Assembly (NCBI RefSeq): GCF_018829635.1
Contig: NZ_JAHKKG010000005.1
Location: 248,001 to 312,000 of the forward strand
Direction: 5' to 3'
Source: Paractinoplanes bogorensis
Lineage (GTDB): Bacteria; Actinomycetota; Actinomycetes; Mycobacteriales; Micromonosporaceae
Length of the DNA stretch: 64,000 nt
The position numbers and the translations under genes are program-made. Position 1 is the first letter of the stretch. Each line of letters opens with the position of its first letter. Of the stretch, positions 17,228 to 25,970 are shown one piece after another. A model generated the notes under the pieces. The model had not been told where the DNA came from. It saw only the letters and a list, made by a program, of their open reading frames with translations, and did not search any database.

Positions 17228-18676
17228 ATGACGCATGGCGATCGGTCGATACCCCGGGTGGTGGTCATCGGGGCCGGGTTCGGCGGGGTCGCGGCCGCGG
17301 CGGCCCTGGTCGGGGCCGGTTTCGACGACGTCGTGGTGCTCGAGAGGGCCGACCGGATCGGCGGCGTCTGGCGTGACAACACCTATCCGGGGTGTGCCTG
17401 CGACATCCCGGCGCCGCTCTACTCGTACTCGTTCGCGCTCAATCCGGACTGGTCCCGGCGGTTCCCGGGCCAGGACGAGATCCTTGACTACCTGCAGCGC
17501 ACCGCGGCCGCGTTACGGGTCACCGAGCGGGTCCGCCTCAACACCACAGTCACCGCAGCCACCTGGACGGACGGGCACTGGGTGATCGAGACCGCCGACG
17601 GGACCACCTATGCGGCCGACGTGCTGGTGCCGGCCGTGGGTCAGCTCGGCCACCCGGTCCGGCCGGCGATCCCGGGTGCCTTCGACGGGCCGGCTGTCCA
17701 CACCGCTGAGTGGCGCGACGATCTGCCGGTCGACGGCGCGCGGATCGGGGTCATCGGGACCGGGGCGAGTGCGATTCAGCTGGTCCCGGCCCTGGCCGGA
17801 CGGGCCGCCCACATCACCGTCTTTCAGCGCACGCCACCGTGGACGCTGCCGAAACCCGATCGGGGCTACGGGCGGGGGCGGCGTTACGCGTACGGGAAAA
17901 TGCCTCGCCTGATGCTTCTGCCGCGAGCCGGTGTGTGGGCGATGACCGTGGTCACCGGACGTGCGCTCACCGGCGATCGGGTGGCCGGGGCCTTCGTCCG
18001 TATGCTCTCCCGCGCGCAACGCCGCCTCCAGGTACGCGACCCGGCCCTGCGGAAACGGGTCACGCCGGACGATCCGATGGGTTGTAAGCGGGTCCTGTTC
18101 ACCAACACCTGGCTGCCCGCCCTGACCCGTCCCGACGTCACCCTGGTCACCGAGGACATCGTCGAGCAGACCCCTTCCGGTGTACGCACGTCCGACGGCA
18201 CGGTCCACGAATGCGACCTGCTCGTGTACGCGACGGGTTTCGCCGCCACCGATTTCCTGACCGGCATCCGGGTGACGGGTCGCGACGGCCGGCGGCTCAC
18301 CGACGAGTGGGCGACCGGCGCGTACGCCCACCTGGGCCTGACCGTGCCCGGCTTCCCCAACCTGTTCCTGATCTACGGCCCGAACACGAACACCGGCAAC
18401 ACGTCGGTCGTCTACTTCCTCGAGCAGCAGGCCGCCTACCTGCGGCAGGCCGTGCGGCACCTGGCCGGCGACCGCAGGCCGCTCGAGGTGCGGCGGGAGG
18501 TCGCGGCCGCCTTCGACGCCGAGATCCAGCGGCGGCTGGCCGGCAGCGTCTGGACCGCGTGCCGCAGCTGGTACCGCACCGCGGCGGGCCGGATCGTCAC
18601 GAACTGGCCGGGCGCGGCCTCGGAATACCGCCGGCGGGTGGCCCGGCTGCGCCCGGCGGACTTCCTACGGCTGTGA
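17228..18676 (+). CDS. Flavin-containing (Baeyer-Villiger-type) monooxygenase
   Basis: 482 residues. The FAD motif VVIGAGFGGVAAAAALVGAG is at the N-terminus. The sequence FDGPAVHTAEWRDDLP (about residues 155-170) fits the Baeyer-Villiger fingerprint FxGxxxHxxxW. The NADPH motif IGVIGTGASAIQLVPAL follows, and a C-terminal VYATGF segment is typical. It should oxygenate ketones or other carbonyls with NADPH and O2. Its 3' end overlaps the convergent VOC gene by 12 bp. It may be a tailoring or catabolic enzyme; a link to the cluster at 25200 is possible but unsupported. Confidence 0.9.
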   Translation: MTHGDRSIPRVVVIGAGFGGVAAAAALVGAGFDDVVVLERADRIGGVWRDNTYPGCACDIPAPLYSYSFALNPDWSRRFPGQDEILDYLQRTAAALRVTERVRLNTTVTAATWTDGHWVIETADGTTYAADVLVPAVGQLGHPVRPAIPGAFDGPAVHTAEWRDDLPVDGARIGVIGTGASAIQLVPALAGRAAHITVFQRTPPWTLPKPDRGYGRGRRYAYGKMPRLMLLPRAGVWAMTVVTGRALTGDRVAGAFVRMLSRAQRRLQVRDPALRKRVTPDDPMGCKRVLFTNTWLPALTRPDVTLVTEDIVEQTPSGVRTSDGTVHECDLLVYATGFAATDFLTGIRVTGRDGRRLTDEWATGAYAHLGLTVPGFPNLFLIYGPNTNTGNTSVVYFLEQQAAYLRQAVRHLAGDRRPLEVRREVAAAFDAEIQRRLAGSVWTACRSWYRTAAGRIVTNWPGAASEYRRRVARLRPADFLRL

Positions 18677-19027
18677 AGGCGGGGCGAGCCACGAGCCGAC
18701 CCGGTGCAGGGTGCCGTCGGGGTCGACATAGCTGAACTCGCGCAGCCCCCACGGGGTGTCGCGCGGTTGGTGCAGGTGACCGGTGGCCCCGGCCCATTCC
18801 GCGTAGACGGCGTCGGCGTCGCCCACGTAGAGGTAGACCGCGGTGTCGGTGGTGGCCGGATCGTGGCCGGGAGACTCGGTGAGGTGCAGCGCGACGCCGT
18901 CCCGCTCGACGAAGCCGTAGCGCTGCGGTCCTTCGTAGGCGTGGGCGGTGAAACCGAGGTCACGGTAGCGGTCGAGGGCCGCGTCGAGGTCGCGTACGGG
19001 AAGGATCGGGGCCACCGAATCGAACAT
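18665..19027 (-). CDS. VOC (glyoxalase/bleomycin-resistance) family protein
   Basis: 120 residues beginning SVAPILPVRDLDAALDRY, the usual start of the VOC beta-alpha-beta-beta-beta module, and ending WGLREFSYVDPDGTLHRVGS. The small size suggests a dimer that binds a metal or a ligand. Family roles range from glyoxalase and dioxygenase to drug-binding resistance protein, and the sequence does not decide between these. ATG at 19027 places the first strand at the very N-terminus as expected. Confidence 0.85.
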   Translation of the reverse strand: MFDSVAPILPVRDLDAALDRYRDLGFTAHAYEGPQRYGFVERDGVALHLTESPGHDPATTDTAVYLYVGDADAVYAEWAGATGHLHQPRDTPWGLREFSYVDPDGTLHRVGSWLAPPSQP

Positions 19028-19124
19028 GCCCTGACGATAGACGCCGCACGCGGAACGGGTCGGCCGTCCGGGCGTGGCGGTCCGGGTGCCGGCGGCGGAA
19101 GGTTGGCTGGGGAAGGAGGCGCCC

Positions 19125-19772
19125 GTGACCGAGGCATACGCCGTGGACATCGTGTTCTGCATCGATGTCACCGGAAGCATGTATCCGATCGTGGATCGGC
19201 TGAAGGAGGGCGTGCTCACCTTCCGCAAACGGCTCGAGGAGTCGGCGGCCGCCTGCGGCAAGGCGATCGGGCGGCTACGGGTGCGGCTGGTCGCCTATCG
19301 CGACTTCCGGGACAACCCGGCCGACGCCCTCGAGCAGTCCGTCTTCTTCACCATGCCGGGCGAGGCGGCCGCGTTCGAGACGGTGGTGCGGGAGCTGGAG
19401 GCGGGCGGGGGCGGCGACGAGCCCGAATCGGGTCTCGAGGCCCTCGCCGTGGCGTTGAGCTCGGACTGGCAGCACGGGAAGGAGCGGTGCCGGCACCTGG
19501 TGGTGGTGCTGACCGACGCCTCGGCTCACCCGCTCGGGGTCGGCCGGACGGCGGCGGCCTATCCCTCGGACGCACCGGCCAGCCTGGCCGATCTGGCCGA
19601 GGCGTGGAGGCGCCGGGACGAGCGGCTGGTGCTGGTCGCGCCGCCGACGACCCCGTGGGACGGGATCGCGGCGGATTGGCGCGACACCTGGCACCTGCCG
19701 TCGCGGGCCGGCAACGGGCTCAACGAGTACGCGCTGGGCGAGATCGTCGACGCCATCGCCGCCGGACTCTAG
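19125..19772 (+). CDS. VWA (von Willebrand factor A) domain protein
   Basis: 215 residues from GTG 19125, which follows an excellent ribosome binding site (GGAAGGAGG, 19111-19119). Longer upstream in-frame sequence looks non-coding. The MIDAS metal site is intact: DVTGSM near residues 14-19, with a later LTDASAH segment. It is probably a cytoplasmic metal-dependent protein-binding module; there is no signal peptide. The stop codon overlaps the stop of the convergent next gene in the palindrome CTAG (19769-19772). Confidence 0.85.
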   Translation: MTEAYAVDIVFCIDVTGSMYPIVDRLKEGVLTFRKRLEESAAACGKAIGRLRVRLVAYRDFRDNPADALEQSVFFTMPGEAAAFETVVRELEAGGGGDEPESGLEALAVALSSDWQHGKERCRHLVVVLTDASAHPLGVGRTAAAYPSDAPASLADLAEAWRRRDERLVLVAPPTTPWDGIAADWRDTWHLPSRAGNGLNEYALGEIVDAIAAGL

Positions 19773-20404
19773 TGCCGGCTCAGATTTTCCCGGATGACGT
19801 CGGTGAGGCGGACCACGGCCTGGGTGCCGGACAGGCGTCCCCGGTGGATCAGGGTCAGATCTTCGACCGCGCAGGCCGGGGGAGTGGCGTCGACCGCCGC
19901 CGCCAAGGCCCGGTTTTCCCTGGTCCAGCCGGCCACCGAAGCGATCAGCTCGGCCTCCATCACCTCGGGCGACATGCCGGTGGTGAGCGTGCGGAGCAGG
20001 TGCTGCCGGCGCGGCCAGAAGGACCAGATCTTGGTCTCGTCGATGAGCTGCTCGACCGGGTCGCTGCGCAGGTAGCGCAGGGCGATCTGGATCGCGTCGG
20101 AGCCGCCGTCGTTGATCAGCTCGTCGACCATCCGGTGCCGGGCGTGTGCGCCCGCCACCTCGTAGAAGGTGCTGCGGCAGCCGCGGTCACCGGCCGCGGC
20201 CACGATGTTTTTCCAGGTCAGGGCGGGTCGCGGGGTGGACTCGAGCAGGTCGAGGGCGGCCTGGTAGTAGATCGACTTGGTGCGCCAGTGGTTGCGGCGC
20301 GGCGAGGTGTTGCCGGAGAGGCGCTCGACCCAGCGGCTCACCGCGGTCTCGTCGAAGCCCTCGAAACCCTCGAAGGCCGGCGGGACCGTTGATGCCGTCG
20401 TCAT
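19769..20404 (-). CDS. Putative TetR-like regulator, divergent family
   Basis: 211 residues from ATG 20404; an upstream in-frame ATG at 20431 would add 9 residues. The segment RTKSIYYQAALDLLESTPRP, then LTWKNIVAAAGDRGCRSTFY (about residues 40-85), has the layout of a TetR HTH with an AAGxxRSTFYE recognition-helix feature. The rest is helical and could bind a ligand. It lies immediately after the VWA gene tail to tail and follows the FAD hydroxylase in the same direction (about 100-bp gap). It may therefore serve the biosynthetic region. Confidence 0.5.
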   Translation of the reverse strand: MTTASTVPPAFEGFEGFDETAVSRWVERLSGNTSPRRNHWRTKSIYYQAALDLLESTPRPALTWKNIVAAAGDRGCRSTFYEVAGAHARHRMVDELINDGGSDAIQIALRYLRSDPVEQLIDETKIWSFWPRRQHLLRTLTTGMSPEVMEAELIASVAGWTRENRALAAAVDATPPACAVEDLTLIHRGRLSGTQAVVRLTDVIRENLSRH

Positions 20405-20505
20405 CGCGTAAATCCTTCGGTTCCTGATCACTTGCGGGCGATCCCGGCGCGGTCGGGGAGGTTCCCGCGCCAGTCGAGCGTGTCCGCATGACTACTGCCG
20501 CCGCA

Positions 20506-22008
20506 TCACGTGAACACGTGAACCTCGCGCTGGTGTCCGGTGACGACGTCGAGGACGGCGTCCCAGTCGGACGGTCGCTCGGGTGAACGCCACGCCACGA
20601 CGTGGTCGGGCCGCACCAGCACGAGACGGCTGCGCCACTCCGAGCGCAGCGGTGCGTCGTCGATCGGCAGGTGGGCGACCGGGATACCGCGGGCCACGGC
20701 CGCCGCGGCCAGGGACCGCCCGTCTCGGCCCGGGGTCAGGTCGACCAGGGTGAACTGCGGTCCGAGCAGGTCGAACAGCATCTCGCCGCCGCTCAGCCGG
20801 ACGGCCGGCAGCCGGGGGCCGGCGTCGGCGAGCCCAGCCGGGTCGAACCCGGGCGCTTCCTGCCGCAGTACGGACGCCAGCTGGGCGGCGGTGGCACCGG
20901 ACGCCGCGAGTCGTCCGAAGTGGTGCCGGGCGGCCAGCGTGCGGGACAGTTTCTCGCGTTCCCGCATGGCCTGCCGCCGCCGCTCGCCCTCGTAGCTGCC
21001 CAGCAGGTGCGGGCCGCCCCAGCGGGTCACCGCGGCGGCCAGTTTCCAGCCCAGGTCGACCGCGTCGGCCAGGCAGGTGTCCACGGTGGCGCTGGGCGGG
21101 TGGAAGCGGTGCGCCGACTCGCCGACCAGGAACGCCGTGCCCCGCCGGTAGGTGCCGGCCACGCCGAGGGCCTCCTGCCACGGGGTCACGCCGACGATCT
21201 CGGCCGCCCGGATGCCGAACCGCTGCCACAGCAGGACGGCCGGGTCGGTCAGGTCGGCGTCGTCGCAGTCCAGCGCCAGGTGGCCGGTCCACAGGTCGCC
21301 CGGGCGCCGGGTCAGGGTCATCCCGTTCGCGATGATCGTCGACAGCTCCGGATAGGGGTGGCGCAGGCCGTCGCTGCGGAAGGTCAGCGTGCAGTGCCGG
21401 GACGGGGTGATCGCGTCTTCGAGCGGCACGCCGAGACAACGCCGTACGGTGCTCTGCGCGCCGTCGCACCCGGCCAGGAACCCGGCGTCCAGCTCGTGCC
21501 GCACCCGGGTCGCCGCGTCGAGCACGGTCGCCACCGTGCGGTCGGGTTCCAGGCGCAGCCCGGTGAACGTCCAGCCCTCCCGCAGATCGATGAGAGCGTT
21601 TTCCCGTACGGCGTCACGCAGCCGCCCGGTCAGCCCCGCGCCCGTGAGCACCACGTACGGCTCCACCGGCGCCGCGCCGTCGGTCCGCCCGGCATAGCGC
21701 CGCCGCAGCTCGTTGACCGACGGCACCGGCGTGACCAGCACCGGAGTCTCCCCGAGGGCCCGGCTCCACACCACCGCGGCCGGGCTGTCGGGGTCGGCCC
21801 CCTCGGCGCGGACAGCGTCGGCCAGCCCGAGCCGGCGCAGCAGCTCCATGCCCCGGCCGGTGACCAGGTTGAGCTCGGGATGACGGGGCGGGCGGGCGGA
21901 GCGCTCGAGGACGACGCTGCGGACGCCGTGGTGGGCCAGCTCGAGGGCGAGGACGCAACCGGCCAGGCCGGCCCCGACGACGAGAACGGGCGTGCGTGGT
22001 TCGTTCAT
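20506..22008 (-). CDS. FAD-dependent aromatic hydroxylase (PheA/TfdB-like)
   Basis: 500 residues. FAD motif VLVVGAGLAGCVLALELAHHG, a DG-type motif FLAGCDGAQSTVRR and a distal FAD-ribityl motif (FLVGESAHRFHPPSATVDT, with GE where GD is usual) define a class A flavoprotein monooxygenase. A C-terminal thioredoxin-like domain (FTLVDLTPGRDGRSL onward) is typical of the phenol hydroxylase and polyketide hydroxylase branch. It should hydroxylate an aromatic ring using NAD(P)H. It is 95 bp downstream of the LAL regulator on the same strand and close to the 3-amino-4-hydroxybenzoate operon, so it is a candidate tailoring enzyme. A 16-bp palindrome built on CACGTG overlaps its stop (20506-20521). Confidence 0.9.
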   Translation of the reverse strand: MNEPRTPVLVVGAGLAGCVLALELAHHGVRSVVLERSARPPRHPELNLVTGRGMELLRRLGLADAVRAEGADPDSPAAVVWSRALGETPVLVTPVPSVNELRRRYAGRTDGAAPVEPYVVLTGAGLTGRLRDAVRENALIDLREGWTFTGLRLEPDRTVATVLDAATRVRHELDAGFLAGCDGAQSTVRRCLGVPLEDAITPSRHCTLTFRSDGLRHPYPELSTIIANGMTLTRRPGDLWTGHLALDCDDADLTDPAVLLWQRFGIRAAEIVGVTPWQEALGVAGTYRRGTAFLVGESAHRFHPPSATVDTCLADAVDLGWKLAAAVTRWGGPHLLGSYEGERRRQAMREREKLSRTLAARHHFGRLAASGATAAQLASVLRQEAPGFDPAGLADAGPRLPAVRLSGGEMLFDLLGPQFTLVDLTPGRDGRSLAAAAVARGIPVAHLPIDDAPLRSEWRSRLVLVRPDHVVAWRSPERPSDWDAVLDVVTGHQREVHVFT

Positions 22009-22103
22009 GGTCACGACTCCTGGATCCCGTCGGCGCTGCGGCAACAACGTCCACCGCCATCGTCGGTTCAGCCGGCCCCGACCGGCATCACGTGAATCCG
22101 GGA

Positions 22104-24881
22104 TTACGCAGGTTGTGCCCGGGCCACGACCCCGGCGAGCTCGACCCGGCTGTGGATCTCGAGCTTGTGGAAGACCTTGCGCAGGTGACTGTCCACCGTG
22201 TGCGGCGACAGGTGCAGTTGCCGGGCGGCCGCGATGTTGGTCATGCCGGTGGCGATGAGCAGGGCGACCTGGCGCTCGGCCCGGGACAGCCGGGGGAGGA
22301 TCTCGGCCGGGCCGTCCTCGTCGTCGCCCAGGCTGTTCTTGCCGCGCCAGCCGCCCAGTTCCGCGTCGAGGCGCCGGAGCTCGCCGTTCGCTCCGGCCCG
22401 GGTGAGCAGGTCGCGGGCCTCGTCGTAGAAAGGCTGAGCGGTGGCCCGGTCGGCCCGTTCGAGCAGGGCCGCGTCGTGCAGGGCGCCGGCCAGGGCGAGC
22501 GGCCGGGCGGTGCGCCGGAACTCGGCGACGGCCAGGCGCAGGCGGTCGGGTTCGCGGGTGAGCAGCCCGGTGGCGTGCGCGGCGGCCCCGGCCAGCGCGT
22601 GCGAGCCGGGGTTGCGGGCGGCCAGGGCGGCCATCGCGTCGGCGGCCTTGGTGGCGCGGTCGCGGTCGCCCGCGTCGAGGGCGATCCGGACCAGGGCCGG
22701 TGCGGCGCCCGGGTCCTGCGCGAGCAGGGTCGGCCGGTCGGCCAGTCCGTCGTAGACGGCACCGATCAGGGTGACCGCCTCGGGTGCCGCGCCCTCGGCG
22801 GCCAGCAGGGTCGCGATCGGCCATTCGACGTCTTCGGGCGGGGCCGTGATGCCGGTGGCCCGCAGCTCGTCCTGGCGTTTGCGCAGCTCGTGGGCGAGCC
22901 CGGGGTCGCCCCGGAGGACGGCCAGGCGGATCAGGGTGCCCAGCAGCGGCACGGTGAGCTGATAGGCGGTGAGCTGCTCGGCCAGGGCCACCCCGGCGTC
23001 CGCCTCGGCCGCGGCGTCGTCGAGGCGCCCGCGCGCGCCGAGCAGGGCGGCCGTGTAGTAGTGCAGCAGCGGCTGGGCCCACGCGGTGCCGAGGGCCTGG
23101 GCCTCCTGCCGGCCGCGGCGCAGCGCCTTCTCGGCCTCGTCGAAGCGGTCGAGCGAGGTCAGCGCGTTGGCCAGCCAGATCCGCGGGTGGCGGTGCCGGG
23201 CCGCGCCGCCGTGCGTGTCGGCCATCGTGGTGGCGGTGGCGGCGTGCCCGTACGCGTCGTCCAGCCGCCCCTCGGCCTGCGCGACCAGGCTGCGCGCGGT
23301 CAGCCCGAACACGGCCGCGCCGGGCTCGTGCTCCCGGCCGATCCGGTCGGCCTCGTCGCCCGCGGTGTCGGCCGCCGCGTAGTCGTCGAGATAGAACGTG
23401 GCGTGCGCGAGGATGGCGAACAGCCGGGCCCGCACCGGCTCGCCGATCACCGGCTGGCTCAGCCCGTCCTCGGCGTATTCGGCGGCCCGCCGGTTCTGGC
23501 CCGCGTGCTTGGACGCCTCGGCCAGTCCGAGCTGCAGCGATGCCTTGGTCGAGGGTGGCAGCGGGGCCTGCAGCGCCTGCTCGCCCAGCTGCTGGGCCTC
23601 GGTGACCCGGGCCGCCGAGGCGAGCAGGTTGACCGTGTCGGCGATCATCTCGGTGCGTCCGGTGTCGGCGTCGTCGAGCGCCTGCAACGCCCCCAGCATC
23701 AGGTCGGCCGCGGCCCCGGGTGCGTCGGTGGCGACCGACGCGGCCGAGTCACGCAGCATCGCGACCGCGGCGGCGGTGCCGCGGCGACCGCTGAGCATCA
23801 GATGCGCGGCCACCTCACCGGTCGGCCGGCCGTGCTCGCGGGCCAGCGCGGCCGCCTCGGAGTGCAGGTGCTGGGCCCGGGCCTCGCCCAGGGTGTTGCG
23901 TACGGCCTGATGCACCAGGTCGTGCCGGAAGGTCATGCCGTCCTTGTCCTCGATCAGGATGCCCGAGGCGATCACCTCGTCGACCAGGTCGAACAGGCCG
24001 GCCGGCTCGGCCCCCATCAGCCGGGCCGCGGTCTCGAGGTCGAACGGCCGGTCGAGCACCGAGGTCGCCCGCAACAGCCACTGCGCCTCGGACGACAGCA
24101 CGCCCATGATGTCGCGGACGGTGGCCACGAAACTCGACGGCAGGTCGTCGCCGACCACGGTGGCGGTGCCGTCGGCGATCACCAGCTGCCCGGTCGTGCG
24201 CAACGCCGACAGCAACTGCTCGATCCGCAGCGGGTTACCGCCGCACCCGGCCACCAGGGCCAGCACGGTCGCGTCGACCCGGGCACCGAGGACCTCTTCG
24301 CACAGCCGCTCGGTGTCGGCGTCGCCGAGCACGTCGAGCCGGATCGGGCGGCCCCGGCCGGCCAGCCAGTTCAGCGTCTGCCCGCCGGCCGTGGCGGTCT
24401 GCCCGGAACGGCCGGCCAGCAACCAGCGCACCGGTGCCGATGCCAGCGCGGGCACGAGCTCACGGAGGGCCAGCGCGCTCAGCTCGTCCATCCAGTGCGC
24501 GTCGTCGATCACCACCAGCAGGGGACGCTGCGACGCGTAGCGTTCCAGCGACTCGCGGAGCCGGTAGATGCGGGCGTAGTTGCCCGTGCTGCCGTCCACG
24601 TCGGACATCCAGGCGAAGTCGCTCGCCGGTGGGCTGCACGCCTGCAGGGCCCCGGCCAGCGTGACCAGCGGGGCGGCCATGTCGTGGCGGAACGCCTCAC
24701 GCGCGGCCACCGCGATGTCGCGCTCGAACGCGTAGTCACCGGCCGCCCGCAGCAGCCGGGATTTTCCGATGCCGGGCGGACCTAGCAGCACGTGCCAGCC
24801 GCCGGTGCCGGCCGCGGTCTCGTCCAGCGCCCGGTGCAGCTGCGCGAGCTCGCGGTCGCGGCCGACGATGCGGTCGGTCAT
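22104..24881 (-). CDS. LAL-type LuxR transcriptional regulator
   Basis: 925 residues from the ATG at 24881; an in-frame upstream start would add 19 residues without family resemblance. It has an N-terminal ATPase (DRIVGRDRELAQLHRAL, Walker A GPPGIGKS at 34-41), a long helical middle and a C-terminal LuxR HTH (LSRAERQVALLIATGMTNIA, then ARQLHLSPHTVDSHLRKVF). Large ATP-binding LuxR regulators often act as pathway-specific activators of actinobacterial biosynthetic clusters. It is divergent from the GriI-like operon, which makes it the prime candidate activator of that operon. Confidence 0.92.
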   Translation of the reverse strand: MTDRIVGRDRELAQLHRALDETAAGTGGWHVLLGPPGIGKSRLLRAAGDYAFERDIAVAAREAFRHDMAAPLVTLAGALQACSPPASDFAWMSDVDGSTGNYARIYRLRESLERYASQRPLLVVIDDAHWMDELSALALRELVPALASAPVRWLLAGRSGQTATAGGQTLNWLAGRGRPIRLDVLGDADTERLCEEVLGARVDATVLALVAGCGGNPLRIEQLLSALRTTGQLVIADGTATVVGDDLPSSFVATVRDIMGVLSSEAQWLLRATSVLDRPFDLETAARLMGAEPAGLFDLVDEVIASGILIEDKDGMTFRHDLVHQAVRNTLGEARAQHLHSEAAALAREHGRPTGEVAAHLMLSGRRGTAAAVAMLRDSAASVATDAPGAAADLMLGALQALDDADTGRTEMIADTVNLLASAARVTEAQQLGEQALQAPLPPSTKASLQLGLAEASKHAGQNRRAAEYAEDGLSQPVIGEPVRARLFAILAHATFYLDDYAAADTAGDEADRIGREHEPGAAVFGLTARSLVAQAEGRLDDAYGHAATATTMADTHGGAARHRHPRIWLANALTSLDRFDEAEKALRRGRQEAQALGTAWAQPLLHYYTAALLGARGRLDDAAAEADAGVALAEQLTAYQLTVPLLGTLIRLAVLRGDPGLAHELRKRQDELRATGITAPPEDVEWPIATLLAAEGAAPEAVTLIGAVYDGLADRPTLLAQDPGAAPALVRIALDAGDRDRATKAADAMAALAARNPGSHALAGAAAHATGLLTREPDRLRLAVAEFRRTARPLALAGALHDAALLERADRATAQPFYDEARDLLTRAGANGELRRLDAELGGWRGKNSLGDDEDGPAEILPRLSRAERQVALLIATGMTNIAAARQLHLSPHTVDSHLRKVFHKLEIHSRVELAGVVARAQPA

Positions 24882-25199
24882 CGACAGCCGCCGTTGCCCG
24901 GGGAACGTTCGTCGAGCAAACCCGTCTCCCTCCGCCAAGGGGTCGGACGTCGGTGAAGAGGACTACATTAGTACTCTTTCCGGGCTTTGATCCAGATCTG
25001 TCCGGTCACTCTTGGCGTCCGGCTGATCACGAAGAAACGAACGTGTCGAGAGGCACCTTGCCGCAGAAGCCCGCTCGACGCCAATCGATCTTCCGATGGC
25101 GAGGTCACGTCCCTCATTGAAGAGTGGCGATGTCATTCGAACGGGTGACGCCGCCCGGCAGTAGGCCGGCGGTAGGCGCCGTGATTAGCGTTCGGGAAC
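24882..25199. promoter_or_regulatory. 318-bp divergent intergenic region, LAL regulator and GriI operon
   Basis: No gene is visible. The stretch 24955-24995 is locally AT-richer (ACTACATTAGTACTC) and probably holds the promoter of the LAL gene. Just before the GriI-like start is a short inverted repeat GTTCGGGAAC (25190-25199). No confident -35/-10 pair was identified. Confidence 0.4.
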
Positions 25200-25970
25200 G
25201 TGAACGTCAATGGGTCCTTCGCCCGGCGGCTGCGACTGCGCCGGCTCCATCGTCACGAATCCGGACTGCTCGTGGTGCCGCTCGACCACGCCGTCGGCGC
25301 CGGGCCGCTCGCCCATCGCGGCACTCTGGACAGTCTTCTCGCCCGGCTCGCCGAGGGCGGCGCCGACGCCGTCGTGCTGCACAAGGGAGCGGTGCGGCGG
25401 GCCCGGCCCGAACGCTTCCGCGAGATGTCGCTGATCCTGCACCTGAACGCGAGCACCGGCCTGGCCCCCGACCCGGACGCCAAATATCCGGTCGCGACCG
25501 TGGCCGAGGCGCTGCGGCTCGGGGCCGAGGCGGTCAGCGTGCACGTCAACGTCGGCTCGCGCACCGAGGACCGGCAGATCGCCCACCTGGCCCAGACCGC
25601 CGAGCAGTGCGAGCGCTGGGGCATGCCGTTGCTGGCCATGATGTACGTCCGTGGGCCCGGCATCACCGACGGCCGCGATCCGGTGCGGCTGGCGCACGCG
25701 CTGGCCGTGGCCGCCGAGCTCGGCGCCGACCTGGTCAAGACCGCGCTGCCGGACGATCCGGCGGCGATCGCCCGGGTCACCGCTGCCTGTCCGGTGCCGG
25801 TGCTGGCCGCGGGCGGGGAAGCCGGGTCGGTCGAGCGGCTGGAGGTGGCGCTGCGGGCCGGGGCGGCCGGGGTGGCCGCGGGCCGTACGGTCTTCACCGC
25901 CGACGATCCGGGCGCGGTCACCCGCCGGCTGGCCGGTCTCGTGCACCGCACCCCGGTCGGTGTGCGATGA
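25200..25970 (+). CDS. GriI-like aldolase (2-amino-4,5-dihydroxy-6-oxo-7-phosphooxyheptanoate synthase)
   Basis: 256 residues of the DhnA/class I fructose-bisphosphate aldolase-like family. It contains VPLDHAVGAGP near the N-terminus and ADLVKTALPDD, in which Lys180 matches the Schiff-base lysine. In grixazone biosynthesis GriI condenses aspartate semialdehyde with dihydroxyacetone phosphate to a C7 amino sugar acid. The archaeal relatives serve aromatic amino acid synthesis. The adjacent GriH-type gene, overlapping by 4 bp (ATGA, 25967-25970), makes the 3-amino-4-hydroxybenzoate pathway much likelier than primary metabolism. It is the first gene of a five-gene overlapping operon. Confidence 0.85.
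   Translation: MNVNGSFARRLRLRRLHRHESGLLVVPLDHAVGAGPLAHRGTLDSLLARLAEGGADAVVLHKGAVRRARPERFREMSLILHLNASTGLAPDPDAKYPVATVAEALRLGAEAVSVHVNVGSRTEDRQIAHLAQTAEQCERWGMPLLAMMYVRGPGITDGRDPVRLAHALAVAAELGADLVKTALPDDPAAIARVTAACPVPVLAAGGEAGSVERLEVALRAGAAGVAAGRTVFTADDPGAVTRRLAGLVHRTPVGVR

Noticed and set aside
17228..18676. Flavin monooxygenase as a core part of the benzoxazole-like cluster
   Set aside because: Several unrelated genes on both strands lie between, so there is no operon or promoter link.
20506..20521. TCACGTG-AA-CACGTGA palindrome as a regulator site
   Set aside because: It overlaps the FAD hydroxylase stop and encodes its last residues; a second GCATCACGTGAA occurs near 22085, but the evidence is too thin for an operator call.
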